Source: JBELMB01 sp042088665
GTDB lineage: Bacteria > Pseudomonadota > Alphaproteobacteria > Rhodobacterales > Rhodobacteraceae
Direction of reading: 5' to 3'
DNA length: 7,557 nt
Assembly (NCBI GenBank): GCA_042088665.1
Contig: JBELMB010000240.1
Location: forward strand, 1-7,557
Part shown: piece by piece, positions 5,940-7,557 of the stretch
How positions within the stretch are numbered: the stretch's first letter is position 1
How the letters are laid out: each line of letters starts with the position of its first letter
The notes under the pieces: model-generated
What the model was told of the DNA's origin: nothing
Databases searched by the model: none
Seen by the model: the letters and a program-made list of their open reading frames with translations, nothing else
Position numbers and translations under genes: made by a program

Positions 5940-6842
5940 GTGCGACGCGTGGCGATTGGTCTTGTCCTGAGCGTCGGAGTCCTGGTCCTCGTGCTGGGGG
6001 TCGTGATGCTTTGGTTCACGCGGTTTGGCGATCTGCCGCCGCGCAGCGACGGCGCGCTGCGCGTGGCGGGGCTCAATGTGCACTACATCTGGCTTGGCGG
6101 GACGGAAGGCCCGTGGACACCGGCCGGCTTTGAGGCGCGCAAGGGGGCGCTGGATGCGGCGTTCAAGGCGCTGGATGCAGATGTGGTGGCGTTTCAGGAG
6201 ATGGAGAGCTTTGCCCGGGGCGGGGACGGCAACACCAATCTGGTGCGCGACTGGCTGATGGCGCAGAATCCTGACTATGGCTGGGCGGCGACTGGGCGGG
6301 CAGAGGAGTTTCCACCAACGCAGCCCGTTGTCTATCGCCGCGACCGGCTGACGGTGCTGGAACAGGGCTGGTTCTTTTTCTCCGAGACGCCGGATGTCAT
6401 CTATGCGCGCACGTTCAACGGCAGTTGGCCGGCTTTTGCCTCATGGGTGCGCTTTGAGGAGGTCAGCGGCGCGCGGTTTACGCTGGTGAATGTGCATTTC
6501 GACTTTTCCAGTCGGTTGAACCGGCGCCGGTCCGCGGAACTGGTGGCGGCGCGCATGGGTCCGGTCGCCGCCGAGGGGCCAGTGGTGCTGGTGGGAGATC
6601 TGAACGCTTTGACTGGCAGTTACACCCTGCGGCAGTTGCAGGGCATTGGGTTGGAGTTTCCGCGCGTGCCGGGCGCGACGGTGCATTTCAACCGGGGTTT
6701 GCATCTGTTCGGCGCGATTGACCGGATTGGCGCCACGCCGGATGTGTCATTTGCCGCAGGCCCGTTCGTTTTGCAAAAGCGCTTTGACGGGCGCTGGCCT
6801 TCGGACCATCATCCCGTGGTGGCCGATGTGATCCTGCCTTGA
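5940..6842 (+). CDS. Membrane-anchored endonuclease/exonuclease/phosphatase (EEP) family protein
   Basis: A 300-residue protein with an N-terminal membrane helix or uncleaved signal (about 5-26) and an EEP (DNase I-like) fold. The metal-dependent phosphoesterase motifs appear in the usual order: GLNVHY with N46, FQEME with E87, VNVHFDF with H186, VGDLNAL with D220 and N222, AIDRIG with D261, and the terminal SDHHPVVADV with D289-H290. All expected catalytic positions are therefore present. With the anchor it should act outside the cytoplasm, on nucleic acid or on a phosphodiester/phospholipid substrate; the family is too broad to say which. The start is GTG at 5940, four bases after AGGAAG (5930-5935). 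GTG at 5949 is a possible alternative. It lies 87 bases after the ATPase gene beyond a terminator-like module and 33 bases before argE, so it is more likely cotranscribed with argE than with the transporter. Confidence 0.85.
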   Translation: MRRVAIGLVLSVGVLVLVLGVVMLWFTRFGDLPPRSDGALRVAGLNVHYIWLGGTEGPWTPAGFEARKGALDAAFKALDADVVAFQEMESFARGGDGNTNLVRDWLMAQNPDYGWAATGRAEEFPPTQPVVYRRDRLTVLEQGWFFFSETPDVIYARTFNGSWPAFASWVRFEEVSGARFTLVNVHFDFSSRLNRRRSAELVAARMGPVAAEGPVVLVGDLNALTGSYTLRQLQGIGLEFPRVPGATVHFNRGLHLFGAIDRIGATPDVSFAAGPFVLQKRFDGRWPSDHHPVVADVILP

Positions 6843-6875
6843 AGGGCGCGGCCGTAAACCTGTCCCGGAGTGACC

Positions 6876-7557
6876 ATGCCCCCACGCCTTTCCCCACGTG
6901 CTATCCTGGAAACACTTGTCGGTTTTCCGACCGTCAGCCGGGACACGAATCTGCCCCTGATCGACTGGGTGCAGACCTATCTTGAAGGCCACGGTGTGCA
7001 GGTCGGCCGGCACGTCAAGGTCGATGACGCTGCGAAGGCCGCTCTGTTTGCCCATGTGGGGCCACAAGAGCCGGGCGGGCTTGTCCTGTCGGGGCATTCC
7101 GACGTGGTGCCGGTGGATGGGCAGGCATGGTCCTACGACCCATGGGTTGTGACCGAGGCGGACGGGCGGCTTTATGGCCGCGGCACGACGGATATGAAGG
7201 GGTTCGATGCGCTCGCGATCTGGGCGATCGTGGAGGCGCAGCATCGGGGCGTCACGCGACCTTTGCAATTGGCGCTGACCTATGACGAAGAAGTGGGCTG
7301 TGCCGGCGCGCCCGATCTGATCGAGGCCATGTCCGGCCTGCCACGGGCGCGCGATGTGATCGTTGGCGAGCCCACTGAATTGCGTGTCGTGACCGGGCAC
7401 AAGGGCGGGGTCACCTACTGGGTGCATGTGCATGGCTTTGAAGTGCACAGTTCTCTCCTGCACACGGGGGTTATCGCGATCAAGTGGGGGGCCAAGCAGA
7501 TTGTCTGGGCCAACCATCTGAAATCCAAGCAGCAGGCCGCCGGGCCCGAAGGGAAGG
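6876..7557 (+). CDS. argE: Acetylornithine deacetylase-type M20 peptidase, 3' end beyond window
   Basis: Zinc-dependent deacylase of the M20/ArgE family, which releases acetate from N-acetylornithine in arginine synthesis. The 227 codons in the window cover the start of the catalytic domain and the beginning of the dimerisation (lid) domain. Seen are LSGHSDVVPVDG (metal ligand H74, with D76 supporting), YGRGTTDMKGFDAL (bridging D106), YDEEVGCAGAP (catalytic base E138 and ligand E139), VGEPTE (E165), and GHKGGV into VHGFEVHSSLLHTG, where the lid begins. HKGG and FEVHSS with YDEEVGC are typical of ArgE rather than DapE. Full-length relatives are about 385-390 residues, so roughly 160 are missing at the edge. 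ATG at 6876 has GGAG at 6867-6870. The gene follows the EEP gene by 33 bases. Near a peptide importer, an N-acyl amino acid deacylase working on imported substrate is an alternative to a purely biosynthetic role. Confidence 0.9.
   Translation, partial: MPPRLSPRAILETLVGFPTVSRDTNLPLIDWVQTYLEGHGVQVGRHVKVDDAAKAALFAHVGPQEPGGLVLSGHSDVVPVDGQAWSYDPWVVTEADGRLYGRGTTDMKGFDALAIWAIVEAQHRGVTRPLQLALTYDEEVGCAGAPDLIEAMSGLPRARDVIVGEPTELRVVTGHKGGVTYWVHVHGFEVHSSLLHTGVIAIKWGAKQIVWANHLKSKQQAAGPEGK

Noticed and set aside
4164..6083. 639-codon open frame on the minus strand opposite the ATPase gene
   Set aside because: It is antisense to a protein with two complete sets of ABC motifs and runs across the intergenic hairpins into the EEP gene. 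The product is Arg/His/Gln-rich without family features.

Overview
The window looks like GC-rich alphaproteobacterial DNA, most likely from the Rhodobacterales/Roseobacter group. This is inferred from base composition, the style of the peptide ABC transporter proteins and the intergenic element around 5866-5920; no marker gene is present. It carries most of a peptide/opine-type (Dpp/Opp/Gsi-like) ABC importer, followed by a membrane-anchored endonuclease/exonuclease/phosphatase-family protein and the start of an ArgE-type M20 deacylase.

Layout. Positions 1 to about 113 are foreign to the rest: on the minus strand they encode 37 residues from the middle of a PEP synthase regulatory protein (PpsR) of the gamma/betaproteobacterial type, fused directly to the interior of the permease gene. 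From about 113 to 3359, on the minus strand, the order in the direction of transcription is: periplasmic substrate-binding protein (1659-3359), a 312-bp hairpin-rich spacer, a small membrane protein whose N-terminus resembles that of the permease (1014-1346), and the DppB-like permease (start 1020), which is cut off at the junction. A noncoding divergent region lies at 3360-3995. On the plus strand follow a fused double-ATPase subunit (3996-5852), a terminator-like hairpin module, the EEP-family protein (5940-6842) and argE (6876 to the window edge, incomplete).

How the parts work together. The binding protein captures a peptide-like ligand in the periplasm. The DppB-like permease, with a second DppC-like permease presumably lying beyond the broken left edge, forms the channel. 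The 618-residue protein supplies both nucleotide-binding domains. The downstream M20 deacylase could process an N-acylated amino acid, either in arginine synthesis or on imported substrate; the sequence does not decide between these.

I do not see a clearly new biological system. The points most worth a second look are the abrupt ppsR/permease junction, which is most likely an assembly or library chimera, and the small permease-like membrane protein between the binding protein and the permease.
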